NCBI GenBank assembly: GCA_937950065.1
Contig: CALFEN010000215.1
Span: 1 to 6,173 of the forward strand
From: an uncultured bacterium
Lineage (GTDB): Bacteria; Patescibacteria; JAEDAM01; Absconditabacterales; Absconditicoccaceae
Direction of reading: 5' to 3'
DNA: 6,173 bases
This document shows positions 5,894 to 6,173 of this stretch, piece after piece. Below the pieces are notes generated by a model. That model made no database searches. It saw only the letters and a list, made by a program, of their open reading frames with translations, and was not told the DNA's origin. Both the position numbers and the translations under genes were made by a program. Positions within the stretch are counted from its first letter, which is position 1. Each line of letters starts with the position of its first letter.

Positions 5894-6173
5894 ATGACTA
5901 AAATATTAAAAACTTTCTGATTTGGTATTGTGTTCTGACTAGGTTTTTTTGTTATATGATGAATCGGTTATTTTCTTCTCAAAGCCCGGCAGACAACTAA
6001 TCCTGGTCTTACAGATTCCGATAGTTCAGCACTTTATGTAAATAGCAATGAAACACTGACCGCTGCTAAGCGAAATAGTTTAGTAGATAAAATATTATGA
6101 GGAGGAAATGGGAGTTGGGAATCAGTAGACTTGGGTGATACTACATATTTTGATACATGATGCGATCGGAAAC
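5894..6173 (+). CDS. small membrane-anchored protein, paralogue family copy 3, 3' end beyond window
   Basis: This is the first 93 residues of a third family member. It has a short basic start (MTKILK), a Gly-rich hydrophobic helix (about 8-29) ending LLKAR (28-32), then QTTNPGLTDSD, ALYV and NETLTAAKRN. The conserved part is the closest of the three to an average of the other two: its anchor-proximal 39 bases nearly equal copy 2, while SNETLTAAKRN equals copy 1. After residue 70 comes a Gly-rich stretch and then SWESVDLGDTTYFDTGC, which resembles short W..V...DTT.FD..C segments of CPR surface proteins (recalled pattern, not searched). Six TGA codons are read as Gly. An in-frame TAA at 5888 precedes the ATG; no Shine-Dalgarno. 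The coding frame is open at base 6173. Confidence 0.82.
5978..6016 (+). repeat. 39-base near-identical block, second copy
   Basis: This is the partner of 5434-5472, in direct orientation and 544 bases downstream. It encodes the same LKARQTTNPGLTD in paralogue 3 with two synonymous differences. Copy 1 on the minus strand encodes a related segment but with much greater nucleotide divergence, so copies 2 and 3 share a more recent common source or have exchanged sequence. Confidence 0.85.

Noticed and set aside
5350..6173. Copies 2 and 3 as type IV pilins
   Set aside because: The N-terminal helix lacks the prepilin peptidase motif (G followed by F-T-L-I-E-like residues) and ends in KAR; anchored surface protein is the safer description.
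1..6173. tRNA, rRNA, CRISPR, insertion sequence or prophage
   Set aside because: I saw no cloverleaf-like segment, regularly spaced repeats, transposase motifs or terminal inverted repeats.

Overview
The window comes from an AT-rich bacterium that reads UGA as glycine (genetic code 25). This points to Candidatus Absconditabacteria (SR1) or Gracilibacteria (BD1-5) in the candidate phyla radiation; the window alone does not say which. Under the standard code most genes here look shredded. With UGA as Gly they become long, complete proteins, and UGA falls on invariant glycines: the Gly of the HEFGH zinc motif of an M3 peptidase, and all three glycines of the SAM-binding GxGxG loop of RsmA. No gene ends in UGA; every stop seen is UAA or UAG.

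Minus strand, right to left: a small membrane-anchored protein (2732-2244), then rsmA (2185-1418, 16S rRNA dimethyltransferase), then a spore-photoproduct-lyase-family radical SAM protein (1417-470). The last starts on the base after the rsmA stop, in the same frame, and has its own Shine-Dalgarno inside rsmA. Further left a two-helix membrane protein of unknown function (339-1) runs off the window.

Plus strand: an exported M3-family zinc metallopeptidase of 753 residues (2954-5215), then two paralogues of the small membrane-anchored protein (5350-5811, and 5894 to the window end, partial). The three paralogues share an N-terminal membrane helix followed by a conserved KAR...TNP...LTA(A/T)KRN segment, and have unrelated C-terminal regions. 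They flank the peptidase on both sides. They look like a constant-anchor, variable-tip surface protein family; function unknown.

Transcription and translation look unusually uniform. In front of each gene or operon is a -35-like TTGAAA (or TTGCAA/TTGTTT) and a -10-like TATAAT (or a close variant) with exactly 16 bp between them. All six promoter-proximal genes lack a visible Shine-Dalgarno; the only clear one belongs to the operon-internal radical SAM gene. No tRNA, rRNA, CRISPR array or insertion sequence was seen. No gene-free stretch exceeds about 220 bases.
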